In this document: piece after piece, positions 7,509 through 16,455 of the stretch
Position numbering within the stretch: position 1 is the first letter of the stretch
How the letters are laid out: each line of letters starts with the position of its first letter
From: Tidjanibacter sp.
GTDB taxonomy: Bacteria > Bacteroidota > Bacteroidia > Bacteroidales > Rikenellaceae
Direction: 5' to 3'
Length of the DNA: 41,768 nucleotides
NCBI GenBank assembly: GCA_017396085.1
Contig: JAFQNC010000028.1
Location: 1 to 41,768, forward strand
Notes under the pieces: model-generated
What the model was told of the DNA's origin: nothing
The model's database searches: none
The model's input: only the letters and a program-made list of their open reading frames with translations
Program-made: the position numbers and the translations under genes

Positions 7509-9392
7509 ATGAGATTTGACTACGATGTGATTGTTGTGGGTGGGGGGCACGCAGGTTGCGAGGCTGCTGCGGCGGCGGCCAACCTCGGTGCAGAGACCCT
7601 GCTGATAACGATGGATATGACCAAATATGCCTCTATGTCGTGCAATCCGGCGGTGGGCGGCGTAGCCAAAGGTCAGATTGTCAGAGAGATAGATGCCCTT
7701 GGTGGACAAATGGGCATCATCACCGACCGTAGTACCATACAGTTTCGTATGCTCAATCGCTCGAAGGGTGCGGCTATGTGGAGCCCGAGGGCGCAGTGCG
7801 ACAAGGCTCTGTTTTCTTCTTTGTGGCGTAAGACACTGGAGAACACTCCCCACCTAAAATTGTGGCAAGACACTGTCAATCAACTCATTGTGGACACTGA
7901 GGGGGAACAACCCAAGGTGTGTGGCGTGAGGACACAGTTGGGTGTTGAGTTCTGGGGTAGGGCGGTAGTTCTCACTGCGGGGACCTTCCTCGGTGGCCTG
8001 ATGCACGTGGGCCGCAATAGTGCCGAGGGGGGCAGAGCAGGGGATAGCGCCTCGCACGGGGTAACGGAACAACTTGTGGCACTCGGCTTTGAGGCAGGCA
8101 GGATGAAGACCGGAACGCCCGTGAGGATTGATGCGAGGTCGCTCAACTTGGAGCAGTTTGAGCGCCAAGAGGGCGATGAACAACCCTCCAAGTTCTCGTT
8201 TTTGGAGAGCGTTGGGGCGGTGGAAAAGCAGGTGCCCTGCTACCTTGTCTACACCTCGCCCGAGGTACACGACACGCTGCGCACAGGATTTGCCGACTCC
8301 CCTCTGTTTCAAGGACTTATCAAGGGTATAGGCCCCAGATATTGCCCCAGTATTGAGGATAAATTGCGCACCTTTGCGGACAAGGAATTCCACCAACTCT
8401 TCCTTGAGCCCGAGGGTGCCGACACCAACGAATACTACCTTAATGGTTTCTCTTCGAGCCTGCCGTGGCAGGTGCAAGTGGCCGCATTGCAGCAGATTGA
8501 GGGCTTTGAGAATGTGGACATCTACCGCCCGGGGTACGCCATCGAATACGACTATTTTCCGCCCACGCAACTAAAACACACACTTGAAACCAAGCTTGTC
8601 GAAAACCTATATTTTGCGGGCCAAGTGAATGGCACCACCGGATATGAGGAGGCTGCCGCACAGGGTTTGGTTGCGGGAGTTAATGCGGTGCGCAAGGGTA
8701 GGGGAGAGAGCCCCTTTGTACTCTCGAGGGATGAGGCCTACATTGGAGTGCTGATTGACGACCTTGTTACAAAGGGAGTGGATGAGCCCTACCGAATGTT
8801 CACCAGCAGGGCGGAGTATCGCATCCTGCTCCGACAGGACAATGCCGACTTGCGACTCACTCCCATTGGTCAAAAAATTGGGCTTGCGAGTGCCGAGAGG
8901 GTAGCAAATTTTGAGCAAAAAAAATCGCTCGTAGAATTGCTTAAAAACTTTGTACATAAACAGGGGGTCGCTCCGTGCGAAATTTCGGACTATTTGAAAA
9001 GTGTAAATTCTGCACAACTTACACAAAAAAGAAAACTCTCCGACCTGCTAATCCGCAACGAAATTTTCATTTTTGACCTAATTGAGAATTTTGCACCCCT
9101 AAAAAACTTTATCGCCAAGCACAATATCGGGCGTGAGGTCATTGAGCAGGTGGAGATTGAGGTAAAATATAGCGGCTACATTGAGAGGGAAAAAGCGATT
9201 GCGGACAAACTAAAAAGGCTTGAGGAGATAAAAATTCCCGCCAATTTTGACTTCCAAGCAATCACCTCTATCACGATTGAGGCCCGCCAAAAACTATCGC
9301 GCATCCGCCCAATCACCATTGGTCAAGCCTCTCGCATCCCCGGCGTATCGCCTGCGGACATAAACATCCTACTCATTCACTTTGGGCGATAG
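7509..9392 (+). CDS. mnmG: tRNA uridine-5-carboxymethylaminomethyl modification enzyme MnmG
   Basis: 627 residues, full length for MnmG/GidA. With MnmE it installs the 5-carboxymethylaminomethyl group on the wobble uridine of several tRNAs, using FAD and folate. The FAD dinucleotide fold is at the N-terminus (VIVVGGGHAGCEAA). Conserved GidA blocks follow: CNPAVGGVAKGQIVREIDALGG, LTAGTFLGGLMHVG, and in the middle GQVNGTTGYEEAAAQGLVAG. The C-terminal helical domain that contacts MnmE is complete, ending near GVSPADINILLIHFGR. The last third (about 8900-9250) is more A/T-rich than the start. In many bacteria mnmG lies near the origin; here two parS sites lie just downstream. Confidence 0.98.
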   Translation: MRFDYDVIVVGGGHAGCEAAAAAANLGAETLLITMDMTKYASMSCNPAVGGVAKGQIVREIDALGGQMGIITDRSTIQFRMLNRSKGAAMWSPRAQCDKALFSSLWRKTLENTPHLKLWQDTVNQLIVDTEGEQPKVCGVRTQLGVEFWGRAVVLTAGTFLGGLMHVGRNSAEGGRAGDSASHGVTEQLVALGFEAGRMKTGTPVRIDARSLNLEQFERQEGDEQPSKFSFLESVGAVEKQVPCYLVYTSPEVHDTLRTGFADSPLFQGLIKGIGPRYCPSIEDKLRTFADKEFHQLFLEPEGADTNEYYLNGFSSSLPWQVQVAALQQIEGFENVDIYRPGYAIEYDYFPPTQLKHTLETKLVENLYFAGQVNGTTGYEEAAAQGLVAGVNAVRKGRGESPFVLSRDEAYIGVLIDDLVTKGVDEPYRMFTSRAEYRILLRQDNADLRLTPIGQKIGLASAERVANFEQKKSLVELLKNFVHKQGVAPCEISDYLKSVNSAQLTQKRKLSDLLIRNEIFIFDLIENFAPLKNFIAKHNIGREVIEQVEIEVKYSGYIEREKAIADKLKRLEEIKIPANFDFQAITSITIEARQKLSRIRPITIGQASRIPGVSPADINILLIHFGR

Positions 9393-9411
9393 GAAATTTA
9401 GAAATTAAAGA

Positions 9412-9427
9412 TGTTCCACGTGGAACA
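9412..9427. other. parS site 1 (ParB/Spo0J binding palindrome)
   Basis: The 16-bp perfect palindrome TGTTCCACGTGGAACA, 19 bases after the mnmG stop. It is identical to the broadly conserved chromosomal parS consensus type (GTTCCACGTGGAAC core). ParB loads here and recruits SMC/condensin and ParA. A second identical copy lies 190 bp away. Confidence 0.88.
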
Positions 9428-9436
9428 CCAAATAAA

Positions 9437-9475
9437 AAGGTGTGTCTAAATTTTATTAGACACACCTTGCTCTTT
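9437..9475 (+). terminator. Terminator downstream of mnmG
   Basis: A 13-bp perfect stem: AAGGTGTGTCTAA (9437-9449) pairs with TTAGACACACCTT (9456-9468) around a 6-base AT loop, followed by gctctttt. It lies between the two parS sites and would end the pheS-mnmG transcripts. Confidence 0.85.
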
Positions 9476-9483
9476 TAATAGGG

Positions 9484-9596
9484 GTTGTATAATAAGAGGG
9501 ATTTCAAGGCTTGCGCAGCCCGAAAAACCGTGGTTTACTTGGCGTAAATAAGGTTTTGAGGGCAAGCGTAACGCAGAAATCACCTTATTAGACAAC
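9484..9596. repeat. 113-bp nested inverted-repeat element between the parS sites
   Basis: Five pairs of complementary arms are nested in order: GTTGTATAATAAG (9484-9496) with CTTATTAGACAAC (9584-9596), 12 of 13; GATTTC (9500-9505) with GAAATC (9576-9581); GCTTGC (9509-9514) with GCAAGC (9562-9567); AAAACC (within 9523-9529) with GGTTTT (9552-9557); TTTAC (9534-9538) with GTAAA (9544-9548). The whole segment could fold as one long imperfect hairpin. No ORF is carried. It may be a dispersed MITE-like or extragenic repeat; I have no copy elsewhere in the window to prove mobility. Confidence 0.7.
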
Positions 9597-9601
9597 TTCT
9601 A

Positions 9602-9617
9602 TGTTCCACGTGGAACA
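9602..9617. other. parS site 2 (ParB/Spo0J binding palindrome)
   Basis: A second perfect TGTTCCACGTGGAACA, identical to the copy at 9412-9427 including the preceding A. It ends six bases before the stop codon of glnS on the opposite strand. Two exact 16-mers within 206 bp are far beyond chance. Confidence 0.88.
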
Positions 9618-9623
9618 ATCCAA

Positions 9624-11306
9624 CTACTTCTTTTGCATCTTTGCCCAAGTATCCTTGAGGGTAACGGTACGGTTGAAAACAATGTGGTCGGGAGTGGAAT
9701 CCCTATCAACACAGAAGTAACCAACGCGCTCAAACTGGAATTTATCGCCCAACTTGGCCTCGCCAAGCGATTTCTCGCAATAGGCTGTCTTAACAACCAG
9801 CGACTCGGGGTTGAGATAATCCAAGAATGTTTTGCCCTCCTCAACATCATCAGGGCTCTCCTTTGCAAAGAGATTGTCATAGAGCCGAACCTCCGCCTTA
9901 ACAGCATCGGCAGCCGAAACCCAGTGAATAACACCCTTAACCTTGCGGCCATCTGATGAGCCACCTCCTGCCGACTGCGGGTCGTAGGTACAGCGCAACT
10001 CAACAATGTTGCCCTCGGCATCCTTAACCACCTCCTCACACTTGATGAGATAGCCATAGCGCAGCCTTACCTCGCCACCCGGGCGAAGGCGATAGTAACC
10101 CTTGGGAGGCTCCTCCATAAAGTCGGCACGCTCAATGTAGAGTTCCCTACCAAAGGGAACATCTCGGCGACCGGCAGCCTCATCCTCGGGATTGTTCACA
10201 CAACTAAAGTGTTCGGTCTTGCCCTCAGGATAGTTTGTAACAACCACCTTCAAAGGGTCCAAAACAGCCATCCTGCGCTCGGCGGTCTTGTTCAAATCCT
10301 CCCTCACACAATACTCCAGCAGCGAGAGGTCAATCACATTATCCCTCTTGGCAACACCAACCCTCTCGGCAAAAGCCCTAATGGATGCGGGGGTGTAACC
10401 CTTGCGGCGCAGTGCGCAAATGGTGGGCATACGGGGGTCATCCCAACCTGTAACCACTTGGTCCTTAACAAGTTGCAACAACTTGCGCTTACTCATAACC
10501 GTATAGGTCAGGTTGAGCCTTGCAAACTCATACTGGTGGCTGGGGAAGATGTCGAGCTCCTGAATAAACCAATCGTAGAGGGGGCGGTGAACATCGAACT
10601 CAAGCGTACAAATCGAGTGAGTGATGCGCTCAATGGAGTCGCTCTGACCGTGGGCGTAGTCATACATCGGGTAGATGCACCACTTGTTGCCCGTGCGGTG
10701 GTGTTCGGTGTGGAGAATACGGTAGAGGATGGGGTCGCGGAAGAGCATATTGGGGTGGGCCATATCAATTTTGGCCCTGAGCACCTTCTCGCCATCGGCA
10801 TACTTACCCTCCTTCATCTCCTCAAAGAGGCGAAGGTTCTCCTCAACACTACGGTTGCGCCAAGGGCTCTCGGTGCCGGGCTGCTGGATGGTGCCACGGC
10901 CCAAGCGAATTTGCTCCTGCGTTTGGTCATCCACATAGGCTTTCCCTTTCTTAATCAGAGCAATAGCCCAATCGTAGAGTTGGTCGAAGTAGTCCGAAGC
11001 GTAGCGCTCCACAGCCCACTCGAAGCCGAGCCACTTGATGTCCTCCTTGATGGAGTCCACATACTCGGTGTCCTCCTTCACGGGGTTGGTATCGTCAAAT
11101 CGCAGGTTGCACTTACCGCCATAGCGTTGGGCAAGGCCAAAGTTCAGGCAGATACTCTTGGCGTGGCCAATGTGCAGGTAGCCGTTGGGTTCGGGCGGGA
11201 AACGTGTTTGGATGGTGTTTCCTGTCTCTGCGATGTAGTTTTCGATTATCTCCTCAATGAAATTGAGCGACCTCTCTTTGGGGGCCTCGGTGGTTTTCAC
11301 TTCCAT
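9624..11306 (-). CDS. glnS: Glutaminyl-tRNA synthetase
   Basis: 560 residues, a normal GlnRS length. It attaches glutamine to tRNA-Gln, so this organism does not need to rely only on the GatCAB amidotransferase route. The class I catalytic domain has HIGH at 45-48 ([10 protein letters not shown]) and the second signature as [11 protein letters not shown] around residue 270. FPPEPNG and [19 protein letters not shown] are GlnRS/GluRS core motifs. The C-terminal half is the anticodon-binding beta-barrel pair, ending in [13 protein letters not shown]. It is convergent with mnmG across the parS region and is probably transcribed alone from a promoter just upstream. Confidence 0.98.
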   Translation of the reverse strand: MEVKTTEAPKERSLNFIEEIIENYIAETGNTIQTRFPPEPNGYLHIGHAKSICLNFGLAQRYGGKCNLRFDDTNPVKEDTEYVDSIKEDIKWLGFEWAVERYASDYFDQLYDWAIALIKKGKAYVDDQTQEQIRLGRGTIQQPGTESPWRNRSVEENLRLFEEMKEGKYADGEKVLRAKIDMAHPNMLFRDPILYRILHTEHHRTGNKWCIYPMYDYAHGQSDSIERITHSICTLEFDVHRPLYDWFIQELDIFPSHQYEFARLNLTYTVMSKRKLLQLVKDQVVTGWDDPRMPTICALRRKGYTPASIRAFAERVGVAKRDNVIDLSLLEYCVREDLNKTAERRMAVLDPLKVVVTNYPEGKTEHFSCVNNPEDEAAGRRDVPFGRELYIERADFMEEPPKGYYRLRPGGEVRLRYGYLIKCEEVVKDAEGNIVELRCTYDPQSAGGGSSDGRKVKGVIHWVSAADAVKAEVRLYDNLFAKESPDDVEEGKTFLDYLNPESLVVKTAYCEKSLGEAKLGDKFQFERVGYFCVDRDSTPDHIVFNRTVTLKDTWAKMQKK

Positions 11307-11334
11307 AACAAACCTAATTTAGTCCTATTTAATG

Positions 11335-11342
11335 CAAAGATA
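11335..11342 (-). promoter_or_regulatory. -7 promoter element upstream of glnS
   Basis: On the minus strand the sequence reads TATCTTTG, matching TAnnTTTG, about 30 bases before the glnS start. No clear TTTG -33 element is seen at 19-21 bp, so the promoter call is partial. Confidence 0.55.
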
Positions 11343-11397
11343 ACCAAAAGTGAGAAATTTCGCTCCACCGATGTCGGTTTTTTCGCCCCACAGATGC

Positions 11398-11448
11398 AAA
11401 AAAACACCAACCGCCACCCCTTGGACTATTTGGGTGTGGCGGTTGGTG
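11398..11448 (-). terminator. Terminator of the kbl-lrp transcript
   Basis: CACCAACCGCCAC (11405-11417) pairs with GTGGCGGTTGGTG (11436-11448), a 13-bp GC-rich stem with an 18-base loop. On the minus strand it is followed by seven T (11404-11398). It lies 24 bases after the lrp stop. Confidence 0.88.
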
Positions 11449-11472
11449 GTGGCAAAGCGCACAAACGAGAGC

Positions 11473-11949
11473 CTACTCCTGCATCAAGTGGCGCACGTCA
11501 AGTTGGCGCGAGAAGGGCTCATTGAGGCTGATGTAGGTCTCGGTGGCGATAACACCGGGGAGCTTCAACACGCTCTCCGAGAGGGTGTGCATCAGGTGGT
11601 CGTTGTCGGTGCAGTACATCTTGATTTGGAGGTTGTACTGACCTGTGATGAAGTGGCACTCCACAACCTCGGGAATACTCTTCACAGCGTCTACAATAAC
11701 GCTATCCATTGAGGGGTTTTGCATCCTGATGTTCACCAGAGCGCACACATCGTAGCCCAAACTGCGGGGGTTTACCTCCAACCTTGAGCCGAGGATAATG
11801 CCCTGCTCGTCAAGTTTTTTCACCCTCTGGTGAATGGCGGCACCCGAAATACCGCACTCGCGTGCGATTTCGAGGTAGGGCATACGCGCATTGCGCAGCA
11901 GGAGTTGGAGAATTTTGCGGTCTATTTTGTCGATGTTTACCTTTGTCAT
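11473..11949 (-). CDS. Lrp/AsnC-family transcriptional regulator
   Basis: 158 residues. An N-terminal winged helix-turn-helix (DKIDRKILQLLLRNARMPYLEIARECGISGAAIHQRVKKLDEQGII) is followed by a RAM-type ligand-binding domain (~65-150: VCALVNIRM, VVECHFITGQYNLQIKMYC, PGVIATETYISL). Such proteins sense amino acids and form octamers or dimers. The gene lies 39 bases downstream of kbl on the same strand, so it is probably co-transcribed with it. Control of threonine/glycine catabolism by amino-acid level is a reasonable inference. The C-terminal tail (SRQLDVRHLMQE) extends slightly beyond the RAM domain. Confidence 0.95.
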   Translation of the reverse strand: MTKVNIDKIDRKILQLLLRNARMPYLEIARECGISGAAIHQRVKKLDEQGIILGSRLEVNPRSLGYDVCALVNIRMQNPSMDSVIVDAVKSIPEVVECHFITGQYNLQIKMYCTDNDHLMHTLSESVLKLPGVIATETYISLNEPFSRQLDVRHLMQE

Positions 11950-11988
11950 AATTGTGTGGTGTTGAGTTTGTTTAATGGGGGGGTGGGA

Positions 11989-13176
11989 TTATTTGATAAC
12001 GCCAAGTTCTTTGCCAATTTTGGTGAATGCGGCAATACACTTGTCGAGTTGCTCACGTGTGTGGCCGGCCGATACCTGCACGCGGATGCGGGCCTGCCCC
12101 TTGGGTACCACGGGGTAGTAGAAGCCGGTAACATAGATACCCTCATCAAGCAACTTGGAGGCCATAACCTGCGAGAGGGGTGCATCGTAGAGCATCACGG
12201 CGCAAATGGCACTCTGGGTGGGCTTGATGTCAAACCCTGCGGCCAACATACGCTCGCGGAAGTACTCCACGTTCTCCACCAAGCGGTCGTGAATTTCGTT
12301 GCTCTCGGCGAGCATTTTGAACACCTCAATGCTGGCACCAACCACTGCGGGAGGCACGGAGTTGCTGAACAGGTAGGGGCGTGAGCGCTGACGGAGCATT
12401 TCGATGATTTCCTTGCGACCCGTGGTGAAGCCACCCACTGCACCACCAAAAGCCTTGCCGAGGGTGCCGGTGATGATGTCCACCTCGCCACGCAGGTTGT
12501 AGAGTTCGGTTACACCCCTGCCGGTGGCACCAACCACACCTGCCGAGTGGCACTCGTCTACCATCACGAGGGCGTCATATTTCTCGGCCAAAGCGCAAAT
12601 CTCATCCATCTTGGCCACATTGCCATCCATTGAGAAGACACCATCGGTAACGATGATGCGGAAACGCTGTGCCTGAGCGAGTTTGAGGCAATTTTCGAGT
12701 TCTTCCATATCGGCATTGGCATAGCGGTAACGCACAGCCTTGCAGAGCCTTACGCCGTCAATGATGGAAGCGTGATTGAGCGAGTCGCTGATGATTGCGT
12801 CTTGCTCTGTGAAGAGGGGCTCAAAGACGCCACCATTGGCGTCAAAGCAAGCGGCATAGAGGATGGTGTCCTCGGTGCCGAAATAGTCGGCAATAGCCTT
12901 CTCCAACTGCTTGTGAATGTCCTGACAGCCACAAATAAACCTCACAGACGACATTCCGAAGCCACGCTCGTCCATTGCACGCTTGGCGGCCTCAATGAGT
13001 CGGGGGTTGTCGGAGAGTCCGAGGTAGTTGTTTGCGCAGAAGTTGAGCACCTCTTTGCCACCCACTTCGATGGCGGCACGCTGGGGCGACTCGATGATGC
13101 GCTCCTGCTTGTAGAGTCCTGCCTCGCGGATGCTGTCGAGTTCCGCTTGGAGGTGGTTTTTAATCTTTCCGTACAT
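11989..13176 (-). CDS. kbl: Glycine C-acetyltransferase (2-amino-3-ketobutyrate CoA ligase)
   Basis: 395 residues, collinear with E. coli Kbl. It is a PLP enzyme of the alpha-oxoamine synthase family that splits 2-amino-3-ketobutyrate with CoA into glycine and acetyl-CoA, the second step of threonine breakdown. Visible blocks are NFCANNYLGLSDNP, RGFGMSSVRFICGCQDIHKQLE, DSLNHASIIDGVRLCK and MVDECHSAGVVG; the PLP lysine is K241 in GTLGKAFGG. The C-terminus YVTGFYYPVVPKGQARIRVQ is almost that of E. coli, which argues against serine palmitoyltransferase or KAPA synthase. Threonine dehydrogenase (tdh), the usual partner, is not in the window. The Lrp-type regulator follows in the same transcript. 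Confidence 0.97.
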   Translation of the reverse strand: MYGKIKNHLQAELDSIREAGLYKQERIIESPQRAAIEVGGKEVLNFCANNYLGLSDNPRLIEAAKRAMDERGFGMSSVRFICGCQDIHKQLEKAIADYFGTEDTILYAACFDANGGVFEPLFTEQDAIISDSLNHASIIDGVRLCKAVRYRYANADMEELENCLKLAQAQRFRIIVTDGVFSMDGNVAKMDEICALAEKYDALVMVDECHSAGVVGATGRGVTELYNLRGEVDIITGTLGKAFGGAVGGFTTGRKEIIEMLRQRSRPYLFSNSVPPAVVGASIEVFKMLAESNEIHDRLVENVEYFRERMLAAGFDIKPTQSAICAVMLYDAPLSQVMASKLLDEGIYVTGFYYPVVPKGQARIRVQVSAGHTREQLDKCIAAFTKIGKELGVIK

Positions 13177-13229
13177 AATTTTGTTATAATTTTTTGTGTT
13201 TCTGTTTTCTCGCTCTTACATTTTGTTAG

Positions 13230-13237
13230 CAAAGGTA
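13230..13237 (-). promoter_or_regulatory. -7 promoter element upstream of kbl
   Basis: The minus strand reads TACCTTTG, matching TAnnTTTG, about 55 bases before the kbl ATG. A T-rich segment (TTTTC) lies about 19 bp further upstream but is not a full -33 match. Confidence 0.55.
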
Positions 13238-13346
13238 TTGCTTTTTTGCCAAAGATGAAAAGATTTTCTCCATTTTCACAAAAATTAGTAAGAAAACAGC
13301 GGTTGCGAATTGTAAGTTTGGGGTTGTTTGTGGAGGTTGTGGTGCC

Positions 13347-13376
13347 TTGTTGTTTGTTATAAAATTACTACTTTTG
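13347..13376 (+). promoter_or_regulatory. Promoter of the split-zinc-ribbon membrane protein gene
   Basis: TTG (13347-13349) is separated by 19 bp from TACTTTTG (13369-13376). Both fit the Bacteroidetes -33 and -7 consensus. Transcription would start near 13382, about 70 bases before the ATG at 13450. Confidence 0.65.
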
Positions 13377-13449
13377 TCGAAACAACGGACTTTTGCGTGC
13401 CAAAAGCCACCACACCTAACCCAAAAATAAACCTACAAAAAATTTTGCT

Positions 13450-14895
13450 ATGCACATTCCCGAAGTAAAATCACTGACCGGCCTTTTGCTGTGGATTCCT
13501 CGCTTCGTGTTCAACCTCGGCTTCAAGGCCCACGCATTTTTGGTAACAGCCCTTGCCATCCTCCCCATCTTTCTCGCCACCACCGAGAGAGTTCACACCC
13601 CCAAGGGCGAGGAGATTGCGCTCGAGAGTTCGGCCTATCTGACCACCGGAAATTTTGAAGGCAATGCCGACAGTATCCGCCTTGCCAAAGGCACCGAAGT
13701 GCGACTGCTGGCCAAACAAAAAGGAGCCTATTGGGCCGAGACCGCAGATGGCAAGTTTAGGGGGTTTATTAACTCTAAATATGTGGGCGACAACAAAAAG
13801 GCCAAGCACCTTGCCAAGCGTGAAAGGATGTCGTGCCGCCTTATCTCCGAGGCAAAGTTCAACCGCCTCATTGAACGCCAGTCGCTGAAACAAGTGCAGA
13901 GAAAATACATAAACGCAGAGTATATCAAAACCCGTGGTGGCAAGACAATTGTGGAGTATGGCTTCAAGGTCTTTGTGCCCAATGATAACATCGGAACGTT
14001 TATGCGCCCCATTGTTACCTACGACAAGGAGGGTAAGTACCTCTCCCACAAACTTGTCTTTTGGCAGTCGCCACGCTCCAAGATGATGACTCCGGGGCTG
14101 GTTGATTTGATGGCCCCCGTGGCTTCCATTAAGGAGTTCCCAAGGGTGTCGCCCTTCGACAAACTTTGGATGGAGAAGATGTGGTGCTACCTGCCGGGCT
14201 TTGCTCTGTTGGGCATCTTTGCCATTCTCTTGGTGTGGCGCATACCCCTTGTGTGGATGTCCAACTCGCTTGTGGCCCTGATTATGGGTGGCTTGGCGAT
14301 ATTCCCACCCTTTGTGTGGCTCTCCACAATCAAGACCTACGGCTTGGCAGGATGGCTGTCGTTCACCTACGTTTTGCTGATACTGGTCAACCTACTGTTC
14401 TTGTGGGTGTCATACAGCGGCCTGCGCTGCCCGCAGTGTAAACACCTCAACCAACACGAGTTCAGCGACAAACGCCACGGAAAGACCTACTGGGAACGAC
14501 ACCGCAAGGCCCACGAAGAGAGCCGAGGACCCAAGCAAAACGAGAAGTGGGGCCTCTGGGAGACCGGTAGGTACAAAAAAGATTCCGGTTTGTTCGATAG
14601 TTTAAGTTACGAGAGCCGCACAAACGACCCCAGCCAATGGGAAACGGTTTCCTATCGCACACACAGTTGGGACCAAGTGGTAACCTATCGTGATTATGTT
14701 ACCCACAGCCAAATGAAAGAGGTGATAAACTCCTACAAGTGCCCCCACTGCGGACACGGCAAGGAGGATATTGAAAAGGTGTGCGTGGACAAAAAGGAGG
14801 AGTGGAGCAACACCACCTACACCAAACACCTCTACTACACGGAAAAGGTGGCCAACGATGGCCGCATCTTTGACCACGAGTGCAAAGAGCGTTAG
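13450..14895 (+). CDS. Unrecognised membrane protein with SH3-like segment and split zinc ribbon
   Basis: 481 residues, not assigned to a named family. A first membrane helix lies at ~24-43. An extracytoplasmic stretch includes an SH3-like segment (~78-112: AKGTEVRLLAKQKGAYWAET). Three further helices are at ~247-264, 268-291 and 299-321. The tail is very polar and contains two Cys pairs, C327-PQ-C330 and C431-PH-C434, the two knuckles of a zinc ribbon separated by about 100 residues rich in Trp, Tyr, Lys and Glu (for example THSWDQVVTYRDYVTHSQ). If they share one zinc, the insert is an elaborate loop. The next gene, a lipoprotein with YD-like repeats, begins 45 bases later and is probably co-transcribed. 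Function unknown. Confidence 0.85.
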   Translation: MHIPEVKSLTGLLLWIPRFVFNLGFKAHAFLVTALAILPIFLATTERVHTPKGEEIALESSAYLTTGNFEGNADSIRLAKGTEVRLLAKQKGAYWAETADGKFRGFINSKYVGDNKKAKHLAKRERMSCRLISEAKFNRLIERQSLKQVQRKYINAEYIKTRGGKTIVEYGFKVFVPNDNIGTFMRPIVTYDKEGKYLSHKLVFWQSPRSKMMTPGLVDLMAPVASIKEFPRVSPFDKLWMEKMWCYLPGFALLGIFAILLVWRIPLVWMSNSLVALIMGGLAIFPPFVWLSTIKTYGLAGWLSFTYVLLILVNLLFLWVSYSGLRCPQCKHLNQHEFSDKRHGKTYWERHRKAHEESRGPKQNEKWGLWETGRYKKDSGLFDSLSYESRTNDPSQWETVSYRTHSWDQVVTYRDYVTHSQMKEVINSYKCPHCGHGKEDIEKVCVDKKEEWSNTTYTKHLYYTEKVANDGRIFDHECKER

Positions 14896-14940
14896 GGGCA
14901 ACGCAACCCTCTTTTGTGGGCAAACAAACACCCTTTTGCA

Positions 14941-16395
14941 ATGAAACACATTTCTTCCATAGGACTACTCGCCATTGTGCTCCTCTGTGGGTGTGCAACC
15001 ACTCGGGTTGTACCTCCACCCCACGAAAATGCACACACTTTCCTTGAGGACAATCTCCGGTATGGTGTTGATGTTGATAGTATTTCCGAGTACTCGTTCA
15101 GTAAAATCATCCTAAAAAATGGAGAAATCCGCACCCAAACCGAACAGGAACAAAAAACCTTCAACAAGTGGGGCAACCTGGTCTACAACGAGAGTCGTAT
15201 GACGTTTCAAACCAACGACACAATCGACTTCACCATCCATCGTTGGCGCACAAACACCTACAATGACCTTGGGCAAATCGTGCGAGCAGAAGAGCACGAC
15301 TCTGAAGATGGGCTTTGTACCTCTGTTGACTACACCTACACCAAACGTGGGTTGTTGGAGACGGAGGTGGAGACCTACCACCCAAACTGCGTTCCGACCA
15401 CCACAAAACACACCTACGACCGCTACAACAACGAGGTTTGCACCGAGTATCTCGAAGCCGACAGTGTTTTGCTCCGAATAACCTACAAGTACAATCGCCG
15501 TGGTCAACTCGTGGAGGAGAGTTCTTTTCGTGGAGCCGATGGCGCATTAACTCGTCGCACCACCAACACCTACAATCGACACGGCGATGTGGTCAAAACG
15601 GCCACCCTTGAAACCCTTGGTCAAGAAGGGGTGATTGTGAACCCGGGGTGGCCGGAAGAGGATGACATCAGAAAACACCTCAATCGTGACACTTGGGGTA
15701 AAAACAGACCTCCGGTGAAGCCCATCAAATTGGACACCATCGAAACGGTGTACTCCTACAAGAGCAAAGGAGTGCTTGCAGAGAAAAGGAGTAGATACTC
15801 TGCGTGGGGCGGAGATTGGTACACCGCCGAGCAGCAAGAGTATCACAACAACGGAAACCTTGCCAAAAAGACCACGTGGAGCAACTACCGAACAAAGGAT
15901 GGCTCCAGGGTGCCGTGGGTGGGCATATACAACGAGCAGGGGTTGATAGTGGAGGAATACCACTACAGCACCAAAGAAAAAGCACTTCGCATTGCCACCC
16001 GCAAAGAGTACAACGACCAAGGCGAAGAGGTGCTCCGTATGGACTACGACTCGAAAGGAACCCTCCGAACAAAAACCACTACCACCTACAACAGCAATGG
16101 CAAGGTGGTTGAGAAGTGGGCTTGGGGGCACAATGGTAAGGTGAGTGCCCACGAAGAACACACCTATGTGGGAGATGTGTGGATGGAGTCGAAAATCTAC
16201 TACGATACCACCCGCCTAAAGCAACACAACTTCAAAACCGCCGAGGGGGAAAACTTTATTGTATATGACAAAAATGGAAATGTCAAAAACAACAGTGTCT
16301 TTGTAAAAACCCCCAACCTTGAGTGGTATAGAAGCTACCAGGGCGAAGGAACTGACGATTTGAGGAATGAGTTGCGCAGAGATATTTTTAGGTAA
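14941..16395 (+). CDS. Lipoprotein with YD/RHS-like repeats
   Basis: 484 residues. The signal peptide MKHISSIGLLAIVLLCGC ends in a lipobox (LLCG-C), which decides the start at 14941 over an in-frame TTG at 14914. The mature protein is made of short beta-type repeats of the form Y-N-x2-G-x-[VL]-x(5-8)-Y, such as TYNDLGQIVRAEEHD, YNRRGQLVEESSFRG, TYNRHGDVVKTATLE, YNEQGLIVEEYHYS, YNDQGEEVLRMDYDS and TYNSNGKVVEKWAWG. This resembles single YD/RHS or MORN-like strands that stack into a beta-sheet or shell. No toxin domain or RHS core signature (DPxGxx) is present, so an RHS toxin is unlikely. It probably works with the membrane protein encoded just upstream. Confidence 0.85.
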   Translation: MKHISSIGLLAIVLLCGCATTRVVPPPHENAHTFLEDNLRYGVDVDSISEYSFSKIILKNGEIRTQTEQEQKTFNKWGNLVYNESRMTFQTNDTIDFTIHRWRTNTYNDLGQIVRAEEHDSEDGLCTSVDYTYTKRGLLETEVETYHPNCVPTTTKHTYDRYNNEVCTEYLEADSVLLRITYKYNRRGQLVEESSFRGADGALTRRTTNTYNRHGDVVKTATLETLGQEGVIVNPGWPEEDDIRKHLNRDTWGKNRPPVKPIKLDTIETVYSYKSKGVLAEKRSRYSAWGGDWYTAEQQEYHNNGNLAKKTTWSNYRTKDGSRVPWVGIYNEQGLIVEEYHYSTKEKALRIATRKEYNDQGEEVLRMDYDSKGTLRTKTTTTYNSNGKVVEKWAWGHNGKVSAHEEHTYVGDVWMESKIYYDTTRLKQHNFKTAEGENFIVYDKNGNVKNNSVFVKTPNLEWYRSYQGEGTDDLRNELRRDIFR

Positions 16396-16455
16396 TAGGT
16401 GGCTTTTGTGTGTGCATTTCCTCCTTCGGAGAAGACATTTTTTTCTTTTCTTTCG

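Noticed and set aside
9393..9623. Insertion sequence between mnmG and glnS
   Set aside because: Inverted repeats are present but there is no transposase, and no target-site duplication was found around 9484-9596.
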